Source: Legionella longbeachae (GTDB lineage Bacteria > Pseudomonadota > Gammaproteobacteria > Legionellales > Legionellaceae). Taken from it: 64,000 nt of DNA. The DNA is taken from positions 1-64,000 of the forward strand of contig NZ_RXNW01000003.1 of the NCBI RefSeq assembly GCF_004283175.1, given 5' to 3'. Below the pieces are notes generated by a model. It saw nothing but the letters and a program-made list of their open reading frames with translations, had not been told where the DNA came from and made no database searches. A program made the position numbers and the translations under genes. Shown piece after piece: positions 32,899 through 42,316 of the stretch; the first letter of the stretch is position 1; every line of letters starts with the position of its first letter.

Positions 32899-34098
32899 TT
32901 ACTGTTTATTATGTACTGTAATATGTCGTACATGCATTAAACTTGAAATTTCTTTTAATTGTTTACAAAGTTCTGGAAGTGATTCTTTTGGGCCAGAAAG
33001 ATCAATAAGATTAATTGCAATTGGTCCTCGAGATTTATTTTCCATCTGTTCTACATTATATTTCAATTTTGAAATTTTCTGAGTTATTTTACCTATTACT
33101 CCAGGTGTGTTTTGGTTAATAGTGAGCATACGGTGACAATTGGGTATTTGCGCTGTTGACAGTGATATATTTGGAAAATTAACTGAATATTCTATGCCGC
33201 CATGTTCTAGATAATTACAAATATTTCGAATAATCATTTCTGAAGCACTTTGCTCTGCCTCTTGAGTACTTGCTCCCAAATGAGGGAAGCAGAGGACATT
33301 AGGATGATTTGCGAGGTTAATTGTTGGAAAGTCAGTAATATAACCCATTAATTGATTATTATTTAATTGTTGTAGAATAGCGGGTTCGCTCACTACTTGT
33401 TCTCGGGAAAAATTCAGTAAAAGTGTATTAGGTTTCAACAGCACAATATTTTGTTCATTAATTAAATGCTTGGTCTCTACATTTAACGGAATATGCAGAG
33501 TAATAATATCCGCATGCGTTAATAAGAGATTCATATCAGTGACTTTTTCAACTCCTGGCATAAGCGCCAGAGCATTATTTAAAGTCATGTTTGTATCAAA
33601 TCCTAATACTTTCATGCCCAAAGCGAATGCTGCATTAGCGACTTTTACCCCTACGTTACCTAAACCAATAACACCTAAAATTTTACCTGAAATTTCATGG
33701 CCAATGAATTTCTTCTTTTTAGTTTCAATTTCCTGATGAAATAACTGGTTATTTTCTTTGGTTAAATTAGTAATAAATGTTCGAGTTTGATCTAAATGTC
33801 TATAGCCCATTATCATCGCTGCCATCACCAATTCTTTTATGGCATTTGTATTTGCTCCAGGAGCATAAAACACTGGGATGCCTTTTTTAGTCAGTTCTTC
33901 AACAGGGATATTATCAGTACCTGTTCCTGCTCGGGCTACTGCCTTTAAGTTCTTTGAAAACGGATGATTATGCAATTTGTGTGAGTGTACCAAAATAACA
34001 TCGGGATCTATGGGATTGAGGCCTAATTGATAAAGATCAGGATGGAACAAGCTCAAGCCTTGAGGGGATATATTATCAAGAACTTGAATTGTGAACAT
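32899..34098 (-). CDS. serA: D-3-phosphoglycerate dehydrogenase with ACT domain
   Basis: 399 residues from the ATG at 34098, chosen because AGGAGG lies 6 bases upstream. Substrate and NAD domains are those of SerA: VARAGTGTDNIPVEE, the Rossmann block GKILGVIGLGNVGVKVA, HIPLNVETKHLI, FSREQVV and the catalytic His in CFPHLGASTQEA. The C-terminal 80 residues (from about 318) look like an ACT domain, which usually binds serine for feedback. It catalyses the first step of serine synthesis. Its start overlaps the end of the SerB-like gene by 23 bases, so the two are translationally coupled. Confidence 0.92.
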   Translation of the reverse strand: MFTIQVLDNISPQGLSLFHPDLYQLGLNPIDPDVILVHSHKLHNHPFSKNLKAVARAGTGTDNIPVEELTKKGIPVFYAPGANTNAIKELVMAAMIMGYRHLDQTRTFITNLTKENNQLFHQEIETKKKKFIGHEISGKILGVIGLGNVGVKVANAAFALGMKVLGFDTNMTLNNALALMPGVEKVTDMNLLLTHADIITLHIPLNVETKHLINEQNIVLLKPNTLLLNFSREQVVSEPAILQQLNNNQLMGYITDFPTINLANHPNVLCFPHLGASTQEAEQSASEMIIRNICNYLEHGGIEYSVNFPNISLSTAQIPNCHRMLTINQNTPGVIGKITQKISKLKYNVEQMENKSRGPIAINLIDLSGPKESLPELCKQLKEISSLMHVRHITVHNKQ

Positions 34099-34870
34099 GT
34101 TTATCCTCCTTAATGAGAACCATAGAATTCTCAATCTCTTTTAATCCGCGTTCATAATAAGCATAGTACTGGGGGGGTAATTGTTTCAACTCATCAACGG
34201 TTAGGCTTAAAGGGATTATTGGGTAAAAGCTGGTATTGGTGATATAGAACTGAGAATGATTTTTTACCCAGTCTTTGGGATTTAAGCCAGCAAAACCAAT
34301 AAATCGAGTTACTGTATTTTGAGCCTCCCAATCACTCACTCCATCACCGACAAGTAAAGAATGCTCACCTGGCTCTAGTATCGAAGAGATTTCTACTGTT
34401 TTTCCATTACCTTGAGTCATATTACTTTGTTCATCAAAACCTTGATAATGTCCACATTCATTGAAATATACGTCTACGGCAAGTACATGACTTGCAGGGA
34501 TTCGCAAAGTTTGTGCAAATATGGCTACCGATGTCTTAATTCCAGCTGAAATGATATACACCTTCTTATTTAAGAGGTGAAGTAACTGGATAAGCTCAAA
34601 TGCTCCTTGAGCAACATGCTGTTTATATTGTTTTGCCAATTCATTAATTTGCTTTAGTGTAGGTTGAACATAATCCAGGCGTTGGCGATAATCATGGGGA
34701 GTCATGCCGGTTTTCCCCATACACCGTGCTGTAATATGATGCACCTTTTCTGCAACCCCATTCATCGTGGCCAACACATTAATTCCTTCAATAAGCGAAA
34801 GTGTGCCATCACAGTCAAAGAAAAAAGCGTTGATTGGCTCTTTTAAGACCCATGGATAAGTGTTTGGCAT
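34076..34870 (-). CDS. HAD-family phosphatase, phosphoserine phosphatase-like
   Basis: 264 residues. HAD motifs are clear: FFFDCDGTLS (nucleophile Asp and acid Asp), a helical cap, IISAGIK (motif II Ser), and LLVGDGVSDWEA (motif IV acids). The IEGINVLA after motif I resembles SerB, where a Glu contacts phosphoserine. It is upstream of and overlaps serA, which supports phosphoserine phosphatase activity, the last step of serine synthesis. SerC (the aminotransferase step) is not in the window. An alternative would be another small-molecule HAD phosphatase. Confidence 0.78.
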   Translation of the reverse strand: MPNTYPWVLKEPINAFFFDCDGTLSLIEGINVLATMNGVAEKVHHITARCMGKTGMTPHDYRQRLDYVQPTLKQINELAKQYKQHVAQGAFELIQLLHLLNKKVYIISAGIKTSVAIFAQTLRIPASHVLAVDVYFNECGHYQGFDEQSNMTQGNGKTVEISSILEPGEHSLLVGDGVSDWEAQNTVTRFIGFAGLNPKDWVKNHSQFYITNTSFYPIIPLSLTVDELKQLPPQYYAYYERGLKEIENSMVLIKEDKHVHNSSS

Positions 34871-34974
34871 AAATGATTAAATCCTTATTTTACAATTTTT
34901 TCAAGTACTTAGGGTAAGTTTATATAGGTGTACTATAATCTATTTATTAAGGAGATTCCAATAAAGGGTAATAC

Positions 34975-37149
34975 TTGTCAAAGCCTAAGAAGAATAAAAA
35001 TCCTGTAATCACAAAGGATATCGTGGCGGGTGTACTTTCTGGTTTTGTAATGGCGATTATTGCCATTGCGGTTAGTGCCTTGGTTTTTAAAGGGCGCTTG
35101 TCAACATATCTTTGCTTAGGAATTAGTTGTATCTTTATTGGTTCAATTGTTGTTAATTTGATATGTTCTTGTTTTAGCTCCATTTCTTTCAGCATCTCAC
35201 GACCTGAGTCCGCTGCTGGAGCTATTTTGGCAATTGTATTCGCTAATATTGCTGCCCATCCTTTAACAGAGAAAGCTCTTTTTTCTACCCTGATTGCTAC
35301 ACTCATGCTGGTATCTTTAATGGTGGGGTGCACCATGTTTTTTTTAGGTTACCTAAGACTTGGACAATCCGTACGATTCCTGCCATATCCTGTTTTAGGT
35401 GGGGTTATAGTAGGGAGTTCTTGGATTATCGCTCGTTCAAGTTTTCATCTTATTAGCCAGGATTTTAGTATAGAAAGTACCTTGCAAACGCAGACGATAA
35501 TTCAATTGAGCCTCGCATTTGTCCTGGCATTCTTATTACTTTTTTATAAACGGTTTTGGATGTTACCTTTATCAGTAGTCGTACTTTCGATCTTGATTCA
35601 TATTTTCCTTTATCTCCATCATGTGTCTACTGCAGAAGCGATAAAATCAGGTTGGTTGTTTTCAACATTTACATCGAATTTTATTTTTAACGAGCTTGAA
35701 TTTTCCATGCTCGGACAAATTGATTGGAATGTTATTGCTCACCAATTTGGCTATATATTGGGTTTAATTGGTCTTATTATAGTTTTATTACTTCTTAATA
35801 TTAGTGGTATAGAAACGGCAGAAAAGTTAAATACTGATGTAGAGCACGAGCTAAAGATAGCAGGGGTAGCTAATATTGTAGGAGGACTATTTTTTGCATT
35901 CCCCTGTAATTTATCACTTAGCGGCACACTATTTAACCGAAATGTGGGCGCAATAAGTCACATTTCAGGTATTATTGCGAGTGGTGTTTGTCTGGCTATT
36001 CTTTTTTTCAATACCATTATTATTTCATATTTGCCAATTCCTGTAATAGTTGGTTTATTATTTTCCATTGCTTTCAAGTTAATGTATGATTGGTTATATA
36101 GTGGATGGTATGAACTACCACACACTGATTATTTAATTCTTATCTCTATTGTATTCATTATTTCTATTTTCGGGTTTTTACCGGGTATTTTTATTGGCTT
36201 GGTTATTACTTGCATCAGTTTTGTAATTCGTTATGCAAAAATTGATGCCATTAAGTATTCTATTACAGAGGACTATTATCACAGCAATGTAATTAGACCT
36301 TTTTATGAGCAAAAATGGCTCATGGAAAACGGTGATAAAATACTGATATTTAAATTGCAAGGCTACCTCTTTTTTGGTAGTACTAAGTTATTGTTGGATC
36401 GTATAAATCATTTAATTGAAGAAAAAAAGCAGAGATTTCAATTTTTAATTTTTGATTTTCAATTGGTTAACGGCCTTGATTCATCTGCTAATTTCAATTT
36501 TATTCGCTTACAACAACTTATTGGTAGTATCCCTTTGGAATTGATTTTTACTCATTGTTCTCGGTTTTTGATCGATCAATTTTACAGACAAAGAGTATTA
36601 AATAAACATTCTAAGATTCGTTTGTTTCCCGATATTGATCAAGGACTCGAATGGTGTGAACAGGAACTGCTGAAGCAACTCCCCCATGAACTTAAACCAA
36701 CTGGCAAATCGAATATTGTAAATACATTAAACCAGTTGATTCCTAATGAACACGACCAGCAATTTTTTGCTCAGTACCTGGAAAAATTTGAAATAAAGAT
36801 TGGGGAATATCTTTTTAAACAAGGTGAGTCAAGTGACTCTATTTGTTTTATTGAATCTGGAGAGGTGTCTATTTTTTTGAAATCAAATGATAGGGAAATT
36901 CGCCTGGCTAAAAGTGGTGCGGGTACAATTATTGGTGAAATAGGATTTTATTTAGGTACACCACGTACAGCATCGGTACGAGCAGAGAAAGAGTGTTTTA
37001 TTTATAAACTAGCGCAAGATGCTCTTATAGATTTTGAAAAATTATATCCTGAGGTGGCACTTGGTTTTCATAAAAAAATTAGTGCCACATTAGCACAACG
37101 ATTAACGCAGGCTAATTACTTAATTCAAATATTAAGTATGGAAGATTAA
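34975..37149 (+). CDS. SulP-type anion transporter fused to STAS and cyclic-nucleotide-binding domains
   Basis: 724 residues from a TTG with AAAGGG 6 bases upstream. Residues about 10-435 are a SulP/SLC26-like membrane domain (AGVLSGFVMAI at the start, RPESAAGAIL, GVANIVGGLFFAFP, NRNVGA). Residues about 450-565 form a STAS domain (ILIFKLQGYLFFG...LIFDFQLVNGLDSSA). Residues about 595-710 are a cyclic-nucleotide-binding domain (GEYLFKQGESSDSICFIESGEVSIFL and GTIIGEIGFYLGTPRTASVRA). SulP proteins carry sulfate, bicarbonate or similar anions. A cNMP domain at the end suggests gating by cAMP or a related ligand. The start region is divergent from the SerB-like gene. The stop codon overlaps the edge of a MITE-like element. 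Confidence 0.85.
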   Translation: MSKPKKNKNPVITKDIVAGVLSGFVMAIIAIAVSALVFKGRLSTYLCLGISCIFIGSIVVNLICSCFSSISFSISRPESAAGAILAIVFANIAAHPLTEKALFSTLIATLMLVSLMVGCTMFFLGYLRLGQSVRFLPYPVLGGVIVGSSWIIARSSFHLISQDFSIESTLQTQTIIQLSLAFVLAFLLLFYKRFWMLPLSVVVLSILIHIFLYLHHVSTAEAIKSGWLFSTFTSNFIFNELEFSMLGQIDWNVIAHQFGYILGLIGLIIVLLLLNISGIETAEKLNTDVEHELKIAGVANIVGGLFFAFPCNLSLSGTLFNRNVGAISHISGIIASGVCLAILFFNTIIISYLPIPVIVGLLFSIAFKLMYDWLYSGWYELPHTDYLILISIVFIISIFGFLPGIFIGLVITCISFVIRYAKIDAIKYSITEDYYHSNVIRPFYEQKWLMENGDKILIFKLQGYLFFGSTKLLLDRINHLIEEKKQRFQFLIFDFQLVNGLDSSANFNFIRLQQLIGSIPLELIFTHCSRFLIDQFYRQRVLNKHSKIRLFPDIDQGLEWCEQELLKQLPHELKPTGKSNIVNTLNQLIPNEHDQQFFAQYLEKFEIKIGEYLFKQGESSDSICFIESGEVSIFLKSNDREIRLAKSGAGTIIGEIGFYLGTPRTASVRAEKECFIYKLAQDALIDFEKLYPEVALGFHKKISATLAQRLTQANYLIQILSMED

Positions 37150-37328
37150 GGCGTATTGACCATTCATCCCCATCGCAAATACCTGACGCCTACTATGGAT
37201 GAAATAAGTCGCTCATTAATGGTCGGATATACGTATGCAAATACTTCTCTTTTCACTAGTTCATTACTTGCTAAAACGGATAAGTTCATATATGTAGGCG
37301 GTGGGGGTGAATGGTCAACGCGCCTTAA
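37146..37328. mobile_element. MITE-like element, 183 bp, with 26-bp imperfect terminal inverted repeats
   Basis: The left end (37146-37171, starting TTAAGGCGTATTGACC) and the right end (37303-37328, ending GGTCAACGCGCCTTAA) are inverted copies with three mismatches in 26. Both ends read TA-AGGCG / CGCCT-TA, which fits a TA target duplication as used by IS630/Tc1-mariner elements. The interior has no convincing gene. A further single end occurs at 41361-41382. Confidence 0.75.
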
Positions 37329-37393
37329 ATGTTACCCAGATTTATCTGCTTAAGTCTATAATTGGAATAATCAGGGTAATGAAAGGAATACCT

Positions 37394-38059
37394 ATGAATA
37401 CCTTTACTACTGACATGGAACATCCTGTATCTATTCCAGGTAAAAATGTTTCTCTTAATGGCCTCTTAAGAATACCTGAAAACGCAAAAGGGATTATTCT
37501 TTTTGTACATGGCAGTGGTAGTAGTCGATTTAGCAGTCGTAATCAATATGTGGCAAGTATTCTTAATCAAGGAAGATATGCAACCTTGCTTTTTGATTTA
37601 CTTACTTCACAAGAGGATGTTATTGATGAGGTGACACGTGAATTTCGGTTTGATATTCATTTATTAGCCTCACGACTAATTACTGTGGCGCATTGGTGCA
37701 TTAACGAATTGGCTGCTTATCATTTTTCTATTGGTTTGTTTGGTGCCAGTACTGGTGGTGGTGCTGCTCTTGAAGCAGCTGCTCAAGAACCTAAATTATT
37801 TAAGGCAATTGTATCTCGAGGCGGCAGACCCGACTTAGCTGGAAATTATTTACCTAAAGTCAAAGCACCTACGTTACTTATTGTTGGCGGTAATGATGAG
37901 GTAGTCATAGGCCTAAATCAACAAGCGATGTCTCAAATGAACTGCATCACTCGATTGGAGATAGTTCCTGGGGCAACCCATTTGTTCGAAGAACCTGGAA
38001 CCTTGCAGGAAGTAGCGCTCTTGGCGCAAAAATGGTTTGACCAGCATATTACCACTTAA
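37394..38059 (+). CDS. Alpha/beta hydrolase, dienelactone-hydrolase-like
   Basis: 221 residues from the ATG at 37394 with AAAGGAA just upstream. The core has FVHGSGSSR (oxyanion loop), the GASTGGGAAL elbow where the Ser of G-x-S-x-G is the nucleophile, LLIVGGNDEVV (acid region) and GATHLFEE with the catalytic His. This family cleaves small esters or lactones; the substrate is unknown. It is followed 39 bp later by the erythromycin-esterase-like gene, and in many bacteria these two types stand together. Confidence 0.85.
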   Translation: MNTFTTDMEHPVSIPGKNVSLNGLLRIPENAKGIILFVHGSGSSRFSSRNQYVASILNQGRYATLLFDLLTSQEDVIDEVTREFRFDIHLLASRLITVAHWCINELAAYHFSIGLFGASTGGGAALEAAAQEPKLFKAIVSRGGRPDLAGNYLPKVKAPTLLIVGGNDEVVIGLNQQAMSQMNCITRLEIVPGATHLFEEPGTLQEVALLAQKWFDQHITT

Positions 38060-38098
38060 TGTAAGTTCAACTAAGGTTTGATACTCTAGGGAGGCTTT

Positions 38099-39394
38099 AT
38101 GAGTCAGGATGCATTGCAAAAATTAATTGATGAACTCAATCATTCAGCAATCTCACTTGAGGAGCAAGGTGAAGATTATGATGCTGTAATAAAGCAAATC
38201 GGAGCTGCCCGCTTGGTCATGATTGGAGAGGCTTCCCATGGGACTCATGAATTTTATCAGGCTCGCATTAAAATATCTCAACGCCTTATTAAAGAACATG
38301 GATTTATGGCTATAGCGATAGAAGGGGATTGGCCTGATGTTTATCGAGTTCATCGCTATTTGCAAGGGGATGGAAATGCAAATCAGAGTGAGTCTTCTCT
38401 TGCTGCATTTGAACGTTTTCCAACTTGGATGTGGCGTAATACAACTTTGCCTCCATTTCTCGAATGGTTACGTAGGCACAATGACGATTTACCTCCAGCA
38501 CAAAAAGTTGGATTTTATGGGTTGGATTTATACAGTTTAAATGCATCAATGCAAGCGGTTATTGATTTTTTAAATAAAGTTGATCCTCAGGCTGCACAAC
38601 GGGCAAAACAACGTTACGCTTGTTTTGATCATATGCATCAAGATCCGCAAATGTATGGTTATTTGATTAAAACCGGAGTTAAAAAAGCATGTATTAATGA
38701 GGCAATCACGCAGCTTATTGATTTACAACATCATGCATTTGATTATTTGCAACGGAATGGGATAGCAGCGGAAGATGAATATTTTTTTGCAACTCAAAAT
38801 GCCCGGCTAGTAAAAAATGCAGAAAATTATTATCGTTCCATGCTTGAAGGCAGGGTTTCAACATGGAATATTCGTGATCGCCATATGGCCGAAACGCTGA
38901 ATGTGTTAGCTGATCATTTAGAAACACGTTTTAATAAACCCGCCAAAATAATTATTTGGGCTCATAATTCACACGTAGGTGATGCTCGGGCAACTGAAAT
39001 GGGGGAGCGGGATGAATTTAATCTTGGCCAATTGGTGCGAGAACAATATGATACTCATTCTTATTCTCTTGGTTTTTCAACCTATGAAGGAACAGTAAGG
39101 GCAGCATCAGATTGGGGCAGTGCTGGGCAAAAAAAACAGGTAATGCCTGGATTGCCCGGGAGTTATGAAGATCTTTTTCATCATGTCAAATATGAAAATT
39201 TTTTCTTAAGCTTATTAAAAGAAGAAAAATTGGAGCATTATCTAAAAATCCCGCGCTTACAAAGGGCTATTGGTGTAATTTACCGCCCAGAAACCGAACG
39301 TTATAGCCATTATTTTTTTACACAACTACCCTATCAGTTTGATGGTTTAATCCATTTTGATAGGACAAGTGCAGTGCAGCCCTTAAACAAATAA
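38099..39394 (+). CDS. Erythromycin esterase family protein
   Basis: 431 residues. The block MIGEASHGTHEFYQAR is the hallmark of the erythromycin esterase/succinoglycan biosynthesis family; the His and Glu in it belong to the active site, as do FYGLDLY, GRVSTWNIRDRHMAE and IIWAHNSHVGDA. Family members hydrolyse the macrolide lactone ring in resistant strains, but most chromosomal homologues have other, unknown substrates. A GGGAGG ribosome site precedes the ATG. It ends one base before the convergent ftsH stop, an unusually tight junction. Confidence 0.9.
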   Translation: MSQDALQKLIDELNHSAISLEEQGEDYDAVIKQIGAARLVMIGEASHGTHEFYQARIKISQRLIKEHGFMAIAIEGDWPDVYRVHRYLQGDGNANQSESSLAAFERFPTWMWRNTTLPPFLEWLRRHNDDLPPAQKVGFYGLDLYSLNASMQAVIDFLNKVDPQAAQRAKQRYACFDHMHQDPQMYGYLIKTGVKKACINEAITQLIDLQHHAFDYLQRNGIAAEDEYFFATQNARLVKNAENYYRSMLEGRVSTWNIRDRHMAETLNVLADHLETRFNKPAKIIIWAHNSHVGDARATEMGERDEFNLGQLVREQYDTHSYSLGFSTYEGTVRAASDWGSAGQKKQVMPGLPGSYEDLFHHVKYENFFLSLLKEEKLEHYLKIPRLQRAIGVIYRPETERYSHYFFTQLPYQFDGLIHFDRTSAVQPLNK

Positions 39395-41245
39395 TTATTT
39401 AATTTTCAGCGCAATTAAATCTTTTTCATTTAGAGTCTCTTTTTGCAGTAACAACTGTGCTCCTGCCTCCAAAGATTTAATATGTTTTTTAATGAGGGTT
39501 ACGGCATCATCAAATGCTGATTGGATGATTTTACGAACTGCGGTATCAATTTCACATGCAGTTTTTTCGCTAAACTCTTGTTCATTATGTCCCATAGATA
39601 CGTCAAGGAAAGAAGAATGTTCTTTTTGATAGGTTACTGGTCCAAGATTCTTGTCCATGCCATAACGCATGACCATGCTTCGTGCAATATCAGTTGCTTT
39701 AGCAAGGTCATCTGCTGCTCCAGTTGAAAAACGGGCGAAAACAATAAATTCTGCTGCCCTGCCACCCAGAAGTACTTTCATTTTATTTTTTAACTCTTCT
39801 TCGGTCATGAGATAACGATCTTCGGTGGGCCGTTGAATGGTATAACCTAAGCTTCCAATTCCTCGTGGAATAATTGACACTTTATGGGCTTGATCGACAT
39901 TGGGTAATGAAAGAGCAACTAAAGTATGCCCCATCTCATGATAGGCAACTATTTTACGTTCGTTGGGATTAAGTAATCGATTCTTTTTCTCCAAACCTGC
40001 AACTATACGTTCTATCGCGTTCGTAAAATCATCCATGCCTACAGAATCAGCATTATGGCGTGTTGCTAGCAGAGCTGCTTCATTGACAAGGTTTGCTAAA
40101 TCAGCGCCAGAAAAACCTGGAGTTAATGCAGCAATTTTTTCGGGATCAACATCTGGTGCTTGTTTTATTTTTTTTAGATGTACAAGTAATATTTCAATTC
40201 TACCCATTTTATCAGGCCGGTCAACCAATACATGGCGATCAAAACGGCCAGCACGTAATAATGCAGGATCAAGGATTTCTGGACGGTTTGTTGCGGCAAG
40301 AAGTATGAGTCCTTCGCTAGGATCAAAACCATCCATTTCTGAAAGTAATTGATTTAAAGTTTGCTCCTTTTCATCATGCCCCCCACTAATAGGATAAGCA
40401 CCACGTGCCCTGCCCAAGGCATCAAGTTCATCGATAAAAATAATTGCCGGGGCTGTTTCCCGGGCATGAATAAATAGATCTCGAACTCGTGCAGCACCTA
40501 CGCCTACAAACATTTCTACAAATTCTGAACCATTAATAGAAAAAAAAGGCACTCCAGCTTCGCCAGCAACGGCGCGTGCCAGTAAGGTTTTTCCTGTTCC
40601 AGGAGGACCTACCAAGAGGACTCCTTTAGGTATATGAGCTCCTATTCGTGTATAATGTTGGGGATTTTTGAGGAATTCAACTACCTCCATTAGTTCGGTT
40701 TTTGCTTCATCTACCCCTGCAACATCTTGAAAAGAAACATGAGTTTTTTTTTCCATATACACTTTAGCTTTACTTTTACCTACATCTAAAACTCCACCGG
40801 CAGTTGAGCTCATGCGTTTGATTAAAAAGCTCCATAGAATAAAGAAAAGCAGAGCAGGAATAACCCAGGATAAGACTAGGGTTAACCATTTATTTTCGGC
40901 CTCCCCATTGAATGTCACTTTTGCTGTCTCTAAATTAGTGATAAGGGAAGGATCATTGATGCGTACTGTGGTAATTTGATGCTCTTTGCTTCTTGATTGC
41001 TCAATTTCCTTTATTTTTTCCTTGGGGAGTAGCCCATCTAGCCCCTCTGTGTTCACATTTGCAGTAATGTAGTTTTCGCTCAGTAAGACATTATTCAACT
41101 TATCTGCCTTTAAAAGCTTAATAAAATCACTGTAGGGAATATCAACCGGATTTGGTGCGGAAAAAAAATTTTGGATGAGGAAAATGAGCCAAAAAATCAT
41201 CAGAACATACCATAGTGAAAACTGCCATTCCTTATTTTCCACCAC
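39395..41245 (-). CDS. ftsH: ATP-dependent zinc metalloprotease FtsH
   Basis: 616 residues. Two membrane helices (about 8-25 and 118-142) flank a short periplasmic part; then the AAA+ core with Walker A GPPGTGKT (about 211-218), the pore loop [10 protein letters not shown], Walker [12 protein letters not shown], arginine fingers in [10 protein letters not shown], and the zinc site HEMGH (about residue 435). FtsH degrades membrane and short-lived cytoplasmic proteins as a hexamer. An insertion-like [14 protein letters not shown] follows Walker B. The C-terminal tail after the protease domain is short. I cannot tell whether it is the only FtsH in the genome; the neighbours here (esterase, hydrolases) are not the common rrmJ-ftsH-folP context. 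Confidence 0.93.
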   Translation of the reverse strand: MVENKEWQFSLWYVLMIFWLIFLIQNFFSAPNPVDIPYSDFIKLLKADKLNNVLLSENYITANVNTEGLDGLLPKEKIKEIEQSRSKEHQITTVRINDPSLITNLETAKVTFNGEAENKWLTLVLSWVIPALLFFILWSFLIKRMSSTAGGVLDVGKSKAKVYMEKKTHVSFQDVAGVDEAKTELMEVVEFLKNPQHYTRIGAHIPKGVLLVGPPGTGKTLLARAVAGEAGVPFFSINGSEFVEMFVGVGAARVRDLFIHARETAPAIIFIDELDALGRARGAYPISGGHDEKEQTLNQLLSEMDGFDPSEGLILLAATNRPEILDPALLRAGRFDRHVLVDRPDKMGRIEILLVHLKKIKQAPDVDPEKIAALTPGFSGADLANLVNEAALLATRHNADSVGMDDFTNAIERIVAGLEKKNRLLNPNERKIVAYHEMGHTLVALSLPNVDQAHKVSIIPRGIGSLGYTIQRPTEDRYLMTEEELKNKMKVLLGGRAAEFIVFARFSTGAADDLAKATDIARSMVMRYGMDKNLGPVTYQKEHSSFLDVSMGHNEQEFSEKTACEIDTAVRKIIQSAFDDAVTLIKKHIKSLEAGAQLLLQKETLNEKDLIALKIK

Positions 41246-41360
41246 CTTCTCCTGATTTTAAGACATCCAATATTTCCTAATTCTATAATTTAGTATATAC
41301 AGCACATGATGAATTATCATGCAATTGATAAATAAACCTGGTATTTTTATGCAGCGATGT

Positions 41361-41382
41361 GATGAATGGTCAATACGCCTTA
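41361..41382. repeat. Solo end of the MITE-like family
   Basis: GATGAATGGTCAATACGCCT followed by TA is the exact inverted copy of the left terminal repeat of the element at 37146-37328 (bases 37149-37170). No partner end is present between ftsH and the next gene, so this is a remnant or a one-ended insertion; it lies within the promoter region of the hydrolase gene. Confidence 0.75.
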
Positions 41383-41410
41383 GTAGTAATACAAAATTAG
41401 AAGAAACTTT

Positions 41411-42208
41411 ATGATACTAAAACAAATTTTTCTTGTTCTCTTTTTTATTATTCTAATATTCATTATTGCGTATTTCTTGCAACGCCATTTTATTTATTTT
41501 CCTGATGAAGAAAAACCTTATCCCAAAGATTTTCAAGCACAAGATATGGAAGTGGTTCAAATACATGAAGCTGGCGGACTTATTCTGAATTCTTGGTATA
41601 AGTCACCTACGAATAATAACCCGACGATTTTGTATTTGCATGGAAATGGGGGGCATATTGGCTATCGTATGAGTTTGGTACGTCAATTTCTTTCTGAAGG
41701 ATTCGGAGTACTATTACTTGAATACCGGGGGTATGGAGGAAATCCTGGCAGCCCTACAGAAACAGGATTTTACCAGGACGGTCGCGCAGCAATTCAATTT
41801 TTATACCAACAGGGTATTCAAGGGAATAATATTATACTTTATGGTGAGTCTTTGGGTACTGGAGTAGCAACTCAATTGGCGACAGAGGTTCCTATTTGTG
41901 CTTTAGTATTACAATCTCCATATACTTCACTTAATGCTTTAGCCCGCTATCATTATTTTTGGTTACCCATTCCTTTAATCGATAAGTATGATTCTTTATC
42001 ACGTATTAAAAAGATTCATGCTCCAACATTAATGTTGCATGGCCAACTAGATAAGGTTGTCCCTTATAGCCAGGGTTTAACTCTTTTCAAATCTGCTAAT
42101 CAACCAAAGAAATGGGTGGCTTTTCCAGATAAAGGGCACCAGGATTTGTGGGATGCTCATTTTGCTCACGTAGTGATTCATTTTATTCATTCATATTGCC
42201 ATCATTAG
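41411..42208 (+). CDS. Membrane-anchored alpha/beta hydrolase (BEM46/YfhR-like)
   Basis: 265 residues. The N-terminal helix (about 5-25) is a membrane anchor; the catalytic part shows YLHGNGGHIGYR, LEYRGYGGNPGSPTE, LYGESLGTGVA (nucleophile Ser in G-E-S-L-G), LMLHGQLDKVVP (acid) and PDKGHQDLW (His). This is the layout of ABHD13/BEM46-type serine hydrolases, which are mostly uncharacterised. It stands alone with its own upstream region. Confidence 0.86.
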   Translation: MILKQIFLVLFFIILIFIIAYFLQRHFIYFPDEEKPYPKDFQAQDMEVVQIHEAGGLILNSWYKSPTNNNPTILYLHGNGGHIGYRMSLVRQFLSEGFGVLLLEYRGYGGNPGSPTETGFYQDGRAAIQFLYQQGIQGNNIILYGESLGTGVATQLATEVPICALVLQSPYTSLNALARYHYFWLPIPLIDKYDSLSRIKKIHAPTLMLHGQLDKVVPYSQGLTLFKSANQPKKWVAFPDKGHQDLWDAHFAHVVIHFIHSYCHH

Positions 42209-42316
42209 AATCAGGATGCATATACCTTGCCTAATAAAAATTTATTTATTTTTGCAGACTTGCAGTAAAAAAAAAATTAACATAGAATGGGTGATGTTTC
42301 TCGTGTGGTTTAATTC

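Noticed and set aside
37156-37353. A 65-codon frame after the SulP transporter
   Set aside because: It lies almost wholly within the MITE-like element and runs over its right inverted repeat; no support as a gene.
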